DNA of 21,963 nucleotides. It comes from Bacteroidales bacterium H3. Its GTDB lineage: Bacteria > Bacteroidota > Bacteroidia > Bacteroidales > Muribaculaceae. The stretch's first letter is position 1, and each line of letters begins with the position of its first letter. This document shows, in pieces, positions 14,328-21,304 of this stretch. The DNA lies in the NCBI GenBank assembly GCA_001701135.1, contig DAAN01000022.1, positions 35,282 through 57,244 on the forward strand, in the 5' to 3' direction. The notes below the pieces were generated by a model, which had not been told where the DNA came from, did no database searches, and worked only from the letters and a program-made list of their open reading frames with translations. Both the position numbers and the translations under genes were made by a program.

Positions 14328-14978
14328 ATGAGCAGCAACGCACTCTATGACATCACCTACGGGCTCTATGTGGTTGGATGCTATTCCGACGGCAAGCCCG
14401 CAGGGTGTGTCATCAACACCTGCTTCCAGGTGACGAGCGAGAATCCCACTCTGGCTATCTGCCTCAACAAAAAGAATTTCACGCTCGACTGCATCAAGCG
14501 CAATCCGCGCTTCAGCCTGTCGATCATCGCTGAGGATACCGATCCGTTTGTAATCAGCTCGTTCGGCTTCCGGTCGTCGCGCGACGCCGACAAATATGCC
14601 GATTTCGGATGTGAAGACCTCGATGGCGCTCCGGCCGTGAAAGGGAAATTCTGCGGACGCCTCATCCTGGACGCCATCAACTTCGTCGACTGCGGCACCC
14701 ACGTGATTGTCATCGGCAAGCTCGTGACCTCCTATCCCGGCGAGGGCACGCCCATGACTTACGCCTATTATCATCGCGTGATTAAGGGGAAAGCTCCCCA
14801 AAACGCACCCACCTTCCGCGCCGAACCCGAGCCCAAGCCCGAAGCCGAATCTCCGAAGAAGTCACGCCGGTTCAGATGCGACGTTTGCGGTTACATTGTG
14901 GAAACCGACGGCGATCTGCCGGCCGACTACGTTTGTCCGATCTGCGGCGTTGACCGCTCGCACTTCGAAGAGATCTAA
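14328..14978 (+). CDS. Flavin reductase-rubredoxin fusion (Hrb-like)
   Basis: 216 aa. Residues ~1-155 form a flavin reductase-like FMN-binding domain ([13 protein letters not shown] at the start; a Thr/Ser-rich segment and [12 protein letters not shown] in the middle); a Pro/Glu/Lys linker (~160-180) joins it to a short rubredoxin with C184-x2-C187 and C203-x2-C206 (CDVCGY, YVCPICG). The same order occurs in high-molecular-weight rubredoxin of anaerobes, which passes electrons from NAD(P)H to O2-, NO- or peroxide-reducing partners. Starts 12 bp after rubrerythrin, so it is probably its reductase partner. The rubredoxin has a short middle (15 residues between the CxxC pairs), as in rubrerythrin. 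Confidence 0.87.
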   Translation: MSSNALYDITYGLYVVGCYSDGKPAGCVINTCFQVTSENPTLAICLNKKNFTLDCIKRNPRFSLSIIAEDTDPFVISSFGFRSSRDADKYADFGCEDLDGAPAVKGKFCGRLILDAINFVDCGTHVIVIGKLVTSYPGEGTPMTYAYYHRVIKGKAPQNAPTFRAEPEPKPEAESPKKSRRFRCDVCGYIVETDGDLPADYVCPICGVDRSHFEEI

Positions 14979-15078
14979 AGCCGATCGACCGACCTGCATT
15001 CCCGGAACAGGAATGAGCCCACCCCCGGCGGTGGCGCCACCTTCCGAGTTGCATCTGATCCATTCTTACACGACTTTC

Positions 15079-15112
15079 AGGGAGATGTGCCTTTTCAGCA
15101 CATCTCCCTTGT
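15079..15112 (+). terminator. Terminator of the peroxide-defence operon
   Basis: Perfect 12-bp stem AGGGAGATGTGC (15079-15090) / GCACATCTCCCT (15098-15109) with a 7-nt loop. The T run is only TTGT, so termination may be partial, but nothing else follows the operon. Confidence 0.7.
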
Positions 15113-15127
15113 CTATCTCGAAGCGGC

Positions 15128-15265
15128 TCTAAAAAGCGCAGAAACGAAGACGGGGGAATCCTCTACAACGTTTCCTGCGACCAAAGGGTGTGGGATGTCG
15201 TGAAGATTGACTGCAAATCGATGGAAGAAGTGCTTCAGGTCTCCTATATCGTCAACATCAGCTAA
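15128..15265 (+). pseudogene. Possible 3' gene remnant, unrecognised
   Basis: 46 codons with coding-like composition (GGILYNVSCDQRVWDVV, then KIDCKSMEEVLQVSYIVN, stop) but no start codon and a terminator directly upstream. Followed by a strong hairpin (15288-15346) that would suit a real gene end. I do not recognise the protein. Confidence 0.27.
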
Positions 15266-15287
15266 AGTCGACAAATCATCAACTCAG

Positions 15288-15346
15288 ACTATCCTCCGGA
15301 ATCCCGATCTTTCCCATGGAAGACGGATATTCCGGAGGATGGTTTT
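15288..15346 (+). terminator. Terminator-like hairpin
   Basis: ATCCTCCGGAAT (15291-15302) and ATTCCGGAGGAT (15329-15340) are perfectly complementary; three more pairs, one of them G-T, extend the stem outward, and TTTTG follows. The 26-nt loop is long for a terminator. TATCCTCCGGA recurs at 15402-15412. Confidence 0.5.
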
Positions 15347-15360
15347 GCGTGCTGTAATTT

Positions 15361-15523
15361 GGACAAACAAATTCTCTCAGACCGATTGTGCCGGTAGAAC
15401 ATTATCCTCCGGATTTTCCTCCTGCCCATGACTTAAGACCAAAATTGACGGTTGAACAATGGACAAACAAATTTCTATGCCTTCCGGCGCAAAATCGAAT
15501 ATAAAAATCAATGGACAAACAAA
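15361..15523 (+). repeat. Three direct copies of GGACAAACAAATT
   Basis: Copies start at 15361, 15461 and 15513, spaced 100 and 52 bp, with unrelated DNA between. The related word GG(A/T)CAAACAAACGCC ends both R2 copies (11798-11812 and 17688-17702), and an inverted copy TTGTTTGTCC is at 15531-15540. The spacers differ in length and sequence, so this is not a CRISPR array. Confidence 0.65.
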
Positions 15524-15548
15524 TTCAGTCTTGTTTGTCCATTGATTT
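15505..15548. repeat. Perfect 18-bp inverted repeat
   Basis: AAATCAATGGACAAACAA (15505-15522) and TTGTTTGTCCATTGATTT (15531-15548), spacer ATTCAGTC. It includes the third GGACAAACAA word. No T run follows. Reads like a recombinase/transposon end or a folded RNA element. Confidence 0.75.
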
Positions 15549-15575
15549 ATAGAGTTGTATCTCTTGTGCGACTGT

Positions 15576-15599
15576 TCAATATTCGTCCTCGTTGAAGAA
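15576..15599 (-). repeat. Short third match to R1 gene tail
   Basis: On the minus strand it encodes FFNEDEY followed by TGA, the same tail as the two R1 copies (GTCCTCGTTGAA on the plus strand), but the R1 terminator does not follow. The frame upstream is open for only 13 codons. Confidence 0.5.
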
Positions 15600-15728
15600 T
15601 GGTTTTAGTGTTGTGTTTCAGCTATATAACCCTTACTAACCGACCTAAATACAAACTTATTTTGCCATTTGAGGCTATAGAACGGCAGCCCGGAATATTC
15701 CCATACAAACAAATCGGGGCATAGATTG

Positions 15729-16490
15729 TCAATAATAAGAACTGACAAAGATATATATCTGGCAACTATAAGGTTTATCCCAATCATCAGTGTGCTTCTC
15801 TAATTTGTATACCAATGAATAGCCCTGAAGTTTGTCGCCAAACTCTTTTATTCTCTTACCGCGTGTTGCTTCCTGATAATAAGGGCTCACACATACGATT
15901 ATGTTATTATGGGATTTATCTTCGTTTAACAACGACAAGACACCATTGCCATCAAAATCATCTAAGTCTATTACATTAGAGAAAATATGAATGACAGTTG
16001 CAGATTTCGGATTAATGTCATAGTCATTTATTTGGTCGTCTCTCTTACAATAGGCGGATATTTTTGATTCTCGAAAGAACGCCTTTACATAATCGACGCA
16101 TCGCTGTAGGTTCGTTCGTGATGGTTCAATAAGGATAAAATCTTTGATGTAGTCATTATCAACATACCTCGAAGTCAAATAATCTGACAGTACCATTTCG
16201 GCAATACCTTGCCCGCAGCCATAATCAATGACAGTAATGCCGCTTTCGTACCAAACTTTAGATGGTATTTTCTCGTAAGCATTAAGCAATTTGGCTTGAT
16301 GAATTTCACCATATTTGGCTATGTAGGCATTTAGTTGACGAATGTTGGTAAGATGACCTGCTCCGTGTTCTAATTCGTCAATAAGGTTTTGTTGCTCTGT
16401 TTTTGAAAGCGAAGCGAACCACTCCTTTGCCTTTTGCAGAACATTTACAAAGGTTTGTGTAGATTTCCTAACGTTGGGTGTGTAGTGCAT
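15729..16490 (-). CDS. Class I SAM-dependent methyltransferase-like protein
   Basis: 253 aa. The Rossmann motif I VIDYGCGQGIA (87-97) and an acidic post-I strand end FILIEPS (118-124) indicate a SAM-binding methyltransferase fold; a later strand VIHIFSNVIDLDDFD (166-180) matches the region of motif IV. Residues 1-80 are helical and charged and may bind the substrate. The target is not evident. The stop of the DUF1848 gene is only 3 bp upstream, so the two are expressed together. AT-rich codons, unlike the GC-rich peroxide operon next door. It could instead be a SAM-binding protein without methyltransferase activity. Confidence 0.7.
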   Translation of the reverse strand: MHYTPNVRKSTQTFVNVLQKAKEWFASLSKTEQQNLIDELEHGAGHLTNIRQLNAYIAKYGEIHQAKLLNAYEKIPSKVWYESGITVIDYGCGQGIAEMVLSDYLTSRYVDNDYIKDFILIEPSRTNLQRCVDYVKAFFRESKISAYCKRDDQINDYDINPKSATVIHIFSNVIDLDDFDGNGVLSLLNEDKSHNNIIVCVSPYYQEATRGKRIKEFGDKLQGYSLVYKLEKHTDDWDKPYSCQIYIFVSSYY

Positions 16491-16493
16491 AAT

Positions 16494-17459
16494 TCAGATT
16501 ATTGAGTCAGTAAGAGGATTGGCGATTGATTTCTTATAATTGGAAAGAGCCGAGGCTGAAGAGGAGTTGGCATAGCAGTAGAGGCAGCCATGCGGACAGG
16601 TGTTGTAAGCGCCGATGTCTTTTGAGAGAATGCAGCCGCACGCCTTTCGCTGCCCGGAGTCCGTCTTTTCGTTATAAAGAAAGTTTTGCAAAATGACATC
16701 ATCGGGCGCAAGATGGCTGATTAATTCAGGGTCGATACAGCGATTGTGCTCTATTCCATATTCTGAAAGGTCAATGCGTTCGGCGCATGTCGCGAGTTTG
16801 AAATTCCTGTCATCATGGTTCATTGCTGAAAGTCGCGATGCAAATTCGCGCATGGTCTGCTCATCCCATTCGCGATAGTCCACGCAGCTTTGCCTGAGAT
16901 TGCGCGATACTTTTTTATATGACTCAATGTCAGCGAAACTGAAAACGAGTTTTTCGGTATAGCCTGCCAAGACATTGGCGATATGCGCGATTTTGTCAAG
17001 TAAAGTGTCTATGTTGATTTTGTCTGTAAGAATGAGCGGATCGAACCGCCATACCACGGCCCCTATGCCGAGTGCGTCAACGAGTCGACGGAAAGTGTCT
17101 GTCCTTTGCGCCAATGCCGGTACATTCGGCTCCATTCCTTCCGCTTCGTAATCGTTAAGAGTAAACTGGATATAGCACCCTATTCCTCACTCTTTAAGTC
17201 TGGGCAGATAAGGCAACAGCGGTGCCGGATCCTTCGACCAGAAAACAATAAAACGGGTATTTCCGAACGACACATAACTATCCTGCCCCGAGAAAGGATT
17301 CCTCCACCTGACATAACCCCTGTCGAGTCGACGGAAAAACCAGTCGGCATAAAACGCCGGAACGTCAGTAGCCCGGCTCGCCGATATTATCAGCGGTGCC
17401 TGCGCTGAAACTTCCGCTCCGTTATCGTCGCGTATGAATATTGTCTGATGTTTCATCAT
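16494..17459 (-). pseudogene. DUF1848 family protein interrupted by one in-frame UGA
   Basis: Two frames join in the same phase: residues 1-90 from the ATG at 17459 (LIISASRATDVPAFYADWFF, then RWRNPFSGQ and FIVFWSKDPAPLLPYL), UGA at 17187-17189, then GIGCYIQFTLNDYE, MEPNVP, VVWRFDPL and the C-terminal cluster ACGC...CPHGCLYCYANSS. Together 321 codons, the usual DUF1848 length. The ending C-x3-C-x2-C is the spacing of a radical-SAM iron-sulfur cluster, here at the C-terminus as is typical of this family. Family function is unknown. A single C-to-T change in an Arg codon (CGA) would explain the stop, since relatives have a residue such as Arg at this place. No downstream frame decay is visible, so the event is recent, a sequence error, or read through. 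The TTG at 17480 is not a likely start. Confidence 0.82.
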
Positions 17460-17477
17460 CGTTGAGTTATTACCCTG

Positions 17478-17485
17478 CAAAGATA
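17478..17485 (-). promoter_or_regulatory. -7 element of the DUF1848-methyltransferase pair
   Basis: On the minus strand TATCTTTGCA contains a perfect TAnnTTTG; the leader to the ATG at 17459 would be about 12-18 nt. No clear -33 TTTG. Its position inside the TTG-started extension supports the shorter start. Confidence 0.5.
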
Positions 17486-17599
17486 CAATTCGATATGTGC
17501 AAGAATGCGATACACCAAGATAAAAAAATGTTAAGATAGGTGATATTCCTCCTCTATCGAAAAGTGAGTAGCTTATTGAGTGTCAATTTATTAAGCATG

Positions 17600-17702
17600 T
17601 CGTGTTTGCATATGGCAAAACAAACCGCGCCATTTGAGACGGTCTGAGGCGATAACCAAGCCTCTGGCCAAACACTGGCGAAACATTGGTCAAACAAACG
17701 CC
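17600..17702. repeat. Direct repeat R2, copy b
   Basis: Partner of 11721-11812, same orientation, about 5.9 kb apart. It adds a short degenerate run of 11-bp steps at its end (AAACACTGGCG, AAACATTGGTC, AAACAAACGCC at 17670-17702). The 37-bp core 17614-17650 is identical to copy a. Confidence 0.8.
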
Positions 17703-17732
17703 TAACGCGAGTGCGTGATAAGGACGGCATAA

Positions 17733-17776
17733 AAAAAGTTGAATCGGCAACTTTTTAGCCGCCGATTCAACTTTTT
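17733..17776 (-). terminator. Terminator of the choloylglycine hydrolase gene
   Basis: Perfect 16-bp stem AAAAAGTTGAATCGGC (17733-17748) / GCCGATTCAACTTTTT (17761-17776), 12-nt loop, with a 7-T run on the minus strand; probably works in both directions. Confidence 0.88.
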
Positions 17777-17806
17777 CAGTTTTTTCTTATCCCAACCGTC
17801 ACGTCA

Positions 17807-18862
17807 CTATATCCCGAAGAGGAACCTGAACGGCTCAGTGTCCTTCATTCTGTCGGCGGCATCGCCTGCGTATATCTCGCCATTAGTCAATGAGAGCTTT
17901 CTGACTTTCCCTTCCGGACTGAAATCAAGTTTCTTTAAATCAATCCAAAAAATATCCGGACTTAAGGTCGATTCAAAATAATATACGAGGTTTTTCTGGT
18001 CTGCAACGGTACGCCAGCGTGTAGACGCTATATTCGGCTGGGAGGGAACAGAGATTCCGAGCGGCACAGACACGTTGCGCATGACGCTGAACACGCCGGC
18101 AACCGCCTGGCGATAATCGGAGGTCTGAGGTAACGCGTTGATGTAAAATGACGCACGGACGAAGCGGTCTGACGCACGGTTGGTTCCAGGCAGCATGACA
18201 AGACCTCCTATCTGGTTCCAATAGTCGTCTAACGTCTGCTGCTTGTCGTATGAAGGAGAGTTTGTCATTACCCGGCAGTCTTTCCCGCTATGAATCACGA
18301 GTTTCCCCGCTATATATTCGAATATCGCGCTGTTGCCGGTTGAATCTGAAATCGAAAGATGCAGTGTTGATTTCGCTCCATTCGGAAGGTCGGGGTCATC
18401 AATACGAAACAATTCCTTGCCAAGTTCTTCCACCGCTTCATCAACAGTGGCGAAATTGTCAAGCACATATTGCGTCCAGATGGCAAGCCCCATCACAGGT
18501 CGTTTGTCTCCGGGGCGATGATAGTCAGATTCTGCCAGAAAAAGTAGATTGGCAGCAAGCCCTCTCTCGTTTATTCCGTCGCAGATACCGATGTCATATC
18601 CTGCAGTAACCACGCTTCCATAAGAAGATGTCCATTTCACGGAATTGTCCGTAATTCCGCCACGACGCTCCATTCCCCTTGGGAAAAAATAAATGTTGGA
18701 CTGAGGGTCTTCTTTCCAATCCATCGTGCGTCCGGTCACAACCATGCCGTCAGGACCCAGATATACGGCTCGTGTACATGCATCGGCAGGAACTGAACTT
18801 ATGTAGGCACCTGCAATAAAGTACGAAAGAGCTATTAGTTTACAGATTATTTCCCTATTCAT
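17807..18862 (-). CDS. Choloylglycine (bile salt) hydrolase family enzyme, exported
   Basis: 351 aa. A signal peptide of ~28 residues ends ...PADA just before Cys29, which would become the N-terminal nucleophile (Ntn hydrolase). Residues expected from bile salt hydrolases line up at constant offset: C29, R45 and D48 (GRTMDW), N105 (GLAANLL), N201 (MTNSPSY), and an Arg at 229 or 233 (TNRASDRF). The family cleaves amide bonds of conjugated bile acids or of penicillin V/acyl-homoserine lactones; which of these cannot be told from sequence by eye. Gut Bacteroidales commonly carry a secreted form like this, so bile-acid deconjugation in the periplasm is the leading guess. Single-gene unit with a strong terminator. 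No clear promoter motif upstream. Confidence 0.88.
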   Translation of the reverse strand: MNREIICKLIALSYFIAGAYISSVPADACTRAVYLGPDGMVVTGRTMDWKEDPQSNIYFFPRGMERRGGITDNSVKWTSSYGSVVTAGYDIGICDGINERGLAANLLFLAESDYHRPGDKRPVMGLAIWTQYVLDNFATVDEAVEELGKELFRIDDPDLPNGAKSTLHLSISDSTGNSAIFEYIAGKLVIHSGKDCRVMTNSPSYDKQQTLDDYWNQIGGLVMLPGTNRASDRFVRASFYINALPQTSDYRQAVAGVFSVMRNVSVPLGISVPSQPNIASTRWRTVADQKNLVYYFESTLSPDIFWIDLKKLDFSPEGKVRKLSLTNGEIYAGDAADRMKDTEPFRFLFGI

Positions 18863-18941
18863 AGTACCTTATCATGAGATTATAACTACGAAAACGATGC
18901 GTTATTATGGCAATGAAGTCGACAACATGTTTGCATTACAA

Positions 18942-19134
18942 CTATTTCAACGCACTTATCGGAAGAATGTTCAATCGACTGCCATTCATATTACGTTTGG
19001 ACCAAGCCAATTTCTTCATTCTGTGTGCCTGAATCATGCAGCGGCAGGCGAGGCGGCGGTCGCATTCATCCCCCTTCACCCCCACAAAGAAGATAGTTTT
19101 ATCTACCACCGCTACCACATGACTGGGCGAATTG
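18942..19134 (-). pseudogene. Second decayed copy of the Gly/Cys-rich tail gene
   Basis: On the minus strand QFAQSCGSGG runs into a stop, then after a frame change DECDRRLACRCMIQAHRMKKL continues to a stop at 18942-18944. The same tail is present at 11332-11562 in an intact frame. The DNA similarity to that copy ends abruptly near 19134, so a recombination joint lies there. Confidence 0.5.
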
Positions 19135-19311
19135 CTATGAGAAAGTCGCCGTCAATATCGGCTCTCAGTTCCAACAGCATAGCGTTTAGCATTGAACGGA
19201 CATCGACAACCATTCTGGCAAAGACGGCATCGGTAAGCCCCTGCTCCTGATTCTTTCTGTGAACTCGTGGAAATTCTTTTGAGCCGAGTCTCGCTTTTCC
19301 TTGGCAACATT
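19135..19311 (-). pseudogene. Gene fragment in two frames, unrecognised
   Basis: Minus strand: NVAKEKRDSAQKNFHEFTER in one frame, continuing after a shift near 19245 as NQEQGLTDAVFARMVVDV and RSMLNAMLLELRADIDGDF in another. The amphipathic, helix-rich character looks truly coding. It is bounded on the left by the tail fragment and on the right by the truncated ATPase, which is on the other strand. Confidence 0.4.
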
Positions 19312-19319
19312 ACAGCGCA

Positions 19320-20204
19320 TCGGGCTCCGCAGCCGCCGAACTTAAGAAAAAAAGTGATGAAAGTGGTGCCGGACGCTTCACAGATTTTCATCTGCCACCA
19401 CTTACATTTTACGAATATGTCCATTTAAAAGGATATTCTGATTTATGTCAGATACGGGATTATTCATGGTCAGGGGCTGTTACACAAATACCGAGAGCTA
19501 TCGATATAACCCTTTTGAATAATTTATTTATCGACTATATAAATTATGGAGGTTATCCCGAAGTAGTCTTTTCGGAGAGAATCAGAGAAAATCCCGGGCA
19601 ATTCATTCGACATGATATCATTGACAAAGTATTGTTGCGAGATCTACCAAGTTTATATGGAATCAGTGATGTTCAAGAACTAAATTCACTGTTCACTATG
19701 ATTGCATACTACTCCGGTTCGCAATTTACTTATGAAAAGCTTTCTCAAGAGTCAAAAATTCCGAAGGAACTACTAAAAAAATATATTCAGTATTTAGAGG
19801 CCACCTTTTTGATAAAAGTTGAAATGATTGGAGAAATGGTAGAGACCACTGTATATGCGCAGTGGTTCCCACGTTTAGGGTTGGAATTACGCTATGCTAA
19901 CTGGCGTCAGGGCAAACAACAAGGAGAAGTTGATATCGTCGGGCTTGATATCAAAAGTCAAAAACCATCATGGGCTGTGGAAATAAAATGGTCAGACAAA
20001 TTCTATCAACATCCTGAAGAATTAAAATCGTTGTTATATTTTATGAACAAAAACGACCTTGACAATGCACTTGTAACATCTGTTCAAGAATTTGGAGAAA
20101 AGGAAGTAAATGGCACGCATATTCATTTTATGCCCGTAGCGTCATACGTTTATATTGTGGGATATAACACATTGAATCAAACAAAAAATCATTATGGATT
20201 ATGA
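19320..20204 (+). pseudogene. 5'-truncated AAA ATPase with DUF4143 domain
   Basis: Open frame without its start: begins SGSAAAELKKKSDESGAGRF, TDFHLPPLTFYEYVHLK, the region just after Walker B in AAA_14/DUF4143 ATPases, and continues through INYGGYPEVV, DIIDKVLLRDLPSLYGI and AYYSGSQFTYEKLSQ (DUF4143 helical part). It ends with the endonuclease-like fold GEVDIVGLD ... WAVEIKWSD (E/D...E-x-K). About 295 codons remain of roughly 400; the Walker A half is missing because unrelated fragments are joined at ~19320. The TTG at 19515 is not a true start. Intact relatives are common, abundant accessory ATPases of unknown role. Confidence 0.82.
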
Positions 20205-20207
20205 CCG

Positions 20208-20243
20208 TTCCAAATAAGCATTATTAATCATACTTATTTGGAA
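20208..20243 (+). terminator. Hairpin after the ATPase fragment
   Basis: Perfect 11-bp stem TTCCAAATAAG (20208-20218) / CTTATTTGGAA (20233-20243) 3 bp after the stop codon; 14-nt loop, no T run. Probably the gene's original terminator. Confidence 0.5.
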
Positions 20244-20344
20244 TATATGGGATAATAATTTAATTACCAGATGATTACACCTGGAATTTAAGAAGGATAT
20301 TGAAGACTAAAATCCATTTCTCTGAAATAGCCAAGTTTATTTTG

Positions 20345-20464
20345 CGGTAAAAGGATACAAAAAGCGATTGACAAGTTTATTTCATCGCTTATCAATCGCT
20401 TTTATATTAGCTTATTATGTCTTAAAATCGGGCGGATTTTATATTAATACTCGTCCTCGTTGAA
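20345..20464. repeat. Direct repeat R1, copy b (120 bp)
   Basis: Partner of 11563-11682, same orientation, 8.8 kb apart. On the minus strand it encodes FNEDEY plus TAA and then the terminator hairpin AAAAGCGATTGACAAG / CTTATCAATCGCTTTT (one mismatch). The coding part upstream of the tail is missing here too. Confidence 0.8.
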
Positions 20465-20632
20465 TAGATGGGAATAAATTGCCTTTCAAATAGTTAGCTT
20501 GATTTTACAGAATTTAGGCAAGCAAACATTGCCGTAAGAGGCGATGAAATGCAATTATCGTATCATATGCAAATCGATTATTCTATCGGTATTTTGATTC
20601 AAGCATATAGTAATATTAGAATTCCTGTCTTT

Positions 20633-21304
20633 TCATAGGAGTCCGACGGATACATATGCTATAATAGCGCCAGGTGGTAGTACTTCATCATTCAATGTAA
20701 TCGCTATACCTCCAGATATGTATCCATCGCTTTCAGGTTTGAATTTATAAAAAAGCACAGATATATGTTTACTATTACATTTATAATGCTGTTCCTCGTA
20801 CAAGTTCTTTGTTTTTTCAAAATTTAAATTAGATGGATTATAATCAATTTTGAAAAACACTTTGTCAATCGCCTCAAAAATTATAGGTTCAGATATGTCG
20901 TTTTTATCATTTAGGTAGACATCAATTAGATTGGAAATTCGTCCGAACATTGAGATTTTCTCATCTGGTGATGGCCATACGTTGGTATTCTTGTTCTTAA
21001 GATGATACCATTGGTTTAACACTGCTTCTCTTAAAACCATTTCAGAACAAAACTCTGAATAGTCTGCCTGATTGTCAAACATAACGAAATCATCATCGTT
21101 CTTAATTGTAAAAAATTTGCCTATTAAACTTTCTGATACATCAACTTTGTTAAGATTAATAATTTGGAATGAATTTGAGGACTTTCCCGAATCATTTTCA
21201 ATATTATTACTTGCGTCTGTTAGGGCTTCGGACGAAGATTTTGCGCAAGAAAATAAAGAAACTGCCACTATTATCGCTAATGCAGTATATATTATCTGTT
21301 TCAT
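20633..21304 (-). CDS. Lipoprotein of unknown function
   Basis: 223 aa from the ATG at 21304, which overlaps the previous gene's stop as ATGA and starts a signal peptide with lipobox LFSC (lipidated Cys20). The mature protein begins with a Ser/Asn-rich linker (about 21-45), then a domain containing SLIGKFFTIKNDDDF, VLNQWYHLKNK and an ISEPIIFEAIDKVFFKI stretch, ending hydrophobic (PPGAIIAYVSVGLL). I do not recognise the family. Coupled translation with the UDG-like gene argues for a joint role or a joint origin; an envelope lipoprotein with a nucleic-acid-type enzyme is an odd pair. Confidence 0.75.
   Translation of the reverse strand: MKQIIYTALAIIVAVSLFSCAKSSSEALTDASNNIENDSGKSSNSFQIINLNKVDVSESLIGKFFTIKNDDDFVMFDNQADYSEFCSEMVLREAVLNQWYHLKNKNTNVWPSPDEKISMFGRISNLIDVYLNDKNDISEPIIFEAIDKVFFKIDYNPSNLNFEKTKNLYEEQHYKCNSKHISVLFYKFKPESDGYISGGIAITLNDEVLPPGAIIAYVSVGLL

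Larger units (their letters stand above)
14979..15728. other. Noncoding, hairpin- and repeat-rich interval
   Basis: No intact gene. It holds the operon terminator, a possible 3' gene remnant (15128-15265), a terminator-like hairpin, three GGACAAACAAATT words, a perfect 18-bp inverted repeat and a short R1 match. A leftward 60-codon frame at 15605-15787 is AT-rich, overlaps the methyltransferase 3' end and is not convincing. Confidence 0.5.
17460..17806. other. Intergenic interval with R2 and terminator
   Basis: Contains the DUF1848 promoter element, repeat R2 copy b and the hydrolase terminator. Nothing else recognisable in 17486-17599. Confidence 0.5.
20205..20632. other. Intergenic interval with hairpin and R1 copy b
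   Basis: Apart from the hairpin (20208-20243) and R1 copy b (20345-20464) I see nothing: 20244-20344 and 20465-20632 are AT-rich with no frame, promoter or repeat I can support. Confidence 0.5.

Noticed and set aside
13782..14801. 339-codon leftward frame opposite rubrerythrin and the flavin reductase
   Set aside because: Antisense shadow caused by GC3-rich codons; it crosses two well-supported genes and has no family features.
15361..15523. Possible CRISPR-like array of GGACAAACAAATT words
   Set aside because: Repeats are only 13 bp, spacing is 100 and 52 bp, and there is no leader or cas gene.
15605..15787. 60-codon leftward frame after the methyltransferase gene
   Set aside because: Overlaps the methyltransferase 3' end in another frame and shows no recognisable features.
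19515..20204. Intact 229-aa protein starting at TTG 19515
   Set aside because: The homologous frame continues upstream to about 19320, so this is the tail of a truncated ATPase, not a complete gene.
11563..20464. 8.9-kb composite transposon bounded by the two R1 copies
   Set aside because: R1 carries no transposase or terminal repeats, target duplications are not visible, and the interval contains core-like operons; two direct repeats alone are not enough.
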